This document shows positions 62,408 through 64,000 of a DNA stretch of 64,000 nucleotides, one piece after another. Below the pieces are notes generated by a model. The model had not been told where the DNA came from. It saw only the letters and a list, made by a program, of their open reading frames with translations, and searched no databases. The stretch is taken from contig OY730477.1 in assembly GCA_963422745.1 (NCBI GenBank), forward strand, positions 806,001-870,000, read 5' to 3'. This stretch comes from G963422745 sp963422745. Lineage in GTDB: Bacteria > Actinomycetota > Acidimicrobiia > Acidimicrobiales > Aldehydirespiratoraceae. The translations under genes and the position numbers were made by a program. The first letter of the stretch is position 1; each line of letters opens with the position of its first letter.

Positions 62408-64000
62408 ATGCGCCGCCCTCTGACCGGAATCCGGGTCGTTGACCTCACCATCGAAAAAGGCGAATTGTGCGGACGTGTCCTGAGCGATCTTGGTGCAGAA
62501 GTCATTCGGGTTGAGCCACCGGGTGGTTCACCGTCACGCAGGCTGTCGCCTCGCATTGGTGATCACTCGCTGTTCTTCACCTTCCGCAACGCTGGCAAAC
62601 TCGGTGTGGTACTCGATCTCAGCTCCGAAGACGACCGGCACCGGCTCGACAGTCTCCTCACCAACAGTGACGTTGTGCTTGACTCCGTCGAGCCCACAGC
62701 CGAGCCCGCAGCAGCCGCCGACAGGGTTGAGGGGTTCGCCGTCGATCACCCCCACCTGGTGGTTTGCTCCATAACCAACTACGGACGAACCGGCCCCTAC
62801 GCTGGGCGTGACGTCCCCAACGCCGTTTTGGATGCCACCAGCGGGTTGGCCTTCAAAGCCGGTGCCGCGGAGCGTGAACCATTGTTGCCTCCGGGCAACA
62901 TCGCCGACGACTCAGCCTCAATGCATGCCGCCTTCGCCGTGCTATGCGCCCTATACCAACGCGAAGCCACCGGTTTGGGTCAGGTTATTGACCTGTCGAT
63001 CAACGAAGCCGCGGCCCAGATCACCGATTGGTCGCTACCGAACTGGACTCGTTCGGTTAACGCTGGCATGCCTTCAGGCGACTCCCGGATCGGCACGGGC
63101 CCCGTCTACACGATCTTGCCCTGCAAAGACGGCTATGTCCGTCTCATCATCATCGCCTTGCGCCACTGGCAGGCCATGCGTGCCTGGCTGGGCGAACCCG
63201 ACTATCTCCAAGATGGCGAACTTGACACGTTTCTGGGCCGCATGATGATCGCGGACGCCGTGCTGAATCCTCTGTACGCCGAACACTTCTCCACTATGTC
63301 CATGCTCGAGGTGGCCGAGGAATGCCAACGGCGAGGGATTGTCTGCACGCCGGTCCTCAAGCCCGGCGACGTGCTCAACAATCCGCACTTCGCTGCACGC
63401 GGAACCTTCGATGCCGTGGAACTTGAGACAGGGCACTTGATGCAACTCGCCTCCGGATTTTTCGAGATAGACGGGCAGCGTGTCGGCCCCACAGGCCCTC
63501 CGCCTCGCATCGGCGCGGACCAGAATCTGCTCGCCGAGCTCTCGTCGTGGCGTCGGCATGCACGACCAGCCGCCGCGGTAACCTCGGGGGCCGAGCCGCA
63601 GAGGCCGTTGGCCGGGGTTCGGGTGATGGATTTCGGCCATGGGGGAGTCGGCGTCGAGGCGGGGAGGCTGTTCGCCGACTATGGAGCCGATGTCGTCAAG
63701 ATCGAGAGTCGTTCCTACTTCGACTTCATACGTACCGTGCTGGGTGGTGAGATGTCTCCGAGTTTTGCCTCGTCGAACCGTTCCAAGCGCAGCTTCGGAG
63801 TCAATGCAAAGAATCCCGAAGGTGTGGAAATCCTCAAGACAATGGCCCGCAACTCCCATGTCGTCATTGAGAACAACTCCACGGGGATCATGGACGCTTT
63901 AGGTCTCGGTTATGGCGATCTCCGCGCCGAGAATCCCGATCTGGTGATGATGTCGAGTCAGTTGATGGGGTCGCGCGGGCCATGGGCAGCCTGGTCGGGT
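62408..64000 (+). CDS. Tandem CaiB/BaiF CoA-transferase (partial)
   Basis: The gene runs off the right edge after 531 codons. Domain 1 (about 1-380) starts IRVVDLTIEKGELCGRVLSDLGAEVIRVEPPGG. A second domain begins near residue 398 with GVRVMDFGHGGVGVEAGRLFADYGADVVKIES. The layout matches the double-domain enzyme at 14063-16540, so this is a second fused transferase. It begins 18 bp after the thiolase and probably supplies or recycles CoA esters for that pathway. Confidence 0.88.
   Translation, partial: MRRPLTGIRVVDLTIEKGELCGRVLSDLGAEVIRVEPPGGSPSRRLSPRIGDHSLFFTFRNAGKLGVVLDLSSEDDRHRLDSLLTNSDVVLDSVEPTAEPAAAADRVEGFAVDHPHLVVCSITNYGRTGPYAGRDVPNAVLDATSGLAFKAGAAEREPLLPPGNIADDSASMHAAFAVLCALYQREATGLGQVIDLSINEAAAQITDWSLPNWTRSVNAGMPSGDSRIGTGPVYTILPCKDGYVRLIIIALRHWQAMRAWLGEPDYLQDGELDTFLGRMMIADAVLNPLYAEHFSTMSMLEVAEECQRRGIVCTPVLKPGDVLNNPHFAARGTFDAVELETGHLMQLASGFFEIDGQRVGPTGPPPRIGADQNLLAELSSWRRHARPAAAVTSGAEPQRPLAGVRVMDFGHGGVGVEAGRLFADYGADVVKIESRSYFDFIRTVLGGEMSPSFASSNRSKRSFGVNAKNPEGVEILKTMARNSHVVIENNSTGIMDALGLGYGDLRAENPDLVMMSSQLMGSRGPWAAWSG

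Overview
The window is a high-GC chromosome segment with the gene content of an actinobacterium, most likely an Acidimicrobiia-type lineage. The evidence is a CarD-type RNA polymerase regulator, an F420-type luciferase-like oxidoreductase, classical menaquinone genes (menF, D, H, C), a CYP125-like P450 and a large stock of acyl-CoA dehydrogenases, thiolases, DUF35 proteins and CaiB/BaiF CoA-transferases. No phage, insertion sequence, CRISPR array or rRNA was seen. The placement is by gene content only.

Layout. 1-8.5 kb: a partial beta-propeller lipoprotein, then branched-chain amino acid synthesis (leuD, leuC and an alpha/beta hydrolase coupled to greA on the minus strand; leuB, ilvE and cimA on the plus strand). 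8.6-10.7 kb: gltX followed by tRNA-Gln(CTG) and tRNA-Glu(CTC). 10.9-13.7 kb: a potassium channel, an NTF2-like protein and an MFS transporter. 14-24.7 kb: CoA-ester catabolism (fused CoA-transferase, three acyl-CoA dehydrogenases, thiolase, SDR), with an ArsI/CadI-like protein, tRNA-Pro and a methyltransferase. 24.7-31 kb: carD, an unknown gene, an unusual DNA methyltransferase, a glutaminyl cyclase lipoprotein and another CoA-transferase. 31.4-38 kb: a D-aminoacylase, YbaK, SDR, GntR regulator, P-II protein, acyl-CoA ligase and an ArsC-like gene with an in-frame TGA. 38-46 kb: steroid-type genes (LLM oxidoreductase, DUF35 + Ltp4-like + Ltp3-like, P450), plus a PLDc_N membrane protein and an HtrA protease. 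45.9-52.4 kb: an AddAB-type helicase-nuclease. 52.6-58.2 kb: a tight menaquinone operon whose first gene fuses a MerR-like domain to isochorismate synthase. 58.2-64 kb: a phosphatase, a nucleotidyltransferase, and a second CoA-ester cluster (HMGS-like/DUF35 fusion, thiolase, tandem CoA-transferase cut by the window edge).

The strongest unusual signal is the ArsC-like gene at 37663-38031. A TGA sits exactly at the catalytic cysteine codon. The frame is intact on both sides, the start is coupled by an ATGA overlap to the preceding gene, and a hairpin with a GGUC loop and a bulged U lies 23 nt downstream. Together these suggest a selenocysteine-containing arsenate reductase-like protein.

The second theme is pervasive local tandem duplication. 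Several genes carry one or more extra copies of their own 3' end, stop codon included (ilvE, gltX, thiolase, phosphatase). Other intergenic regions hold arrays with 16-80 bp periods, and in-frame short duplications occur inside coding regions.
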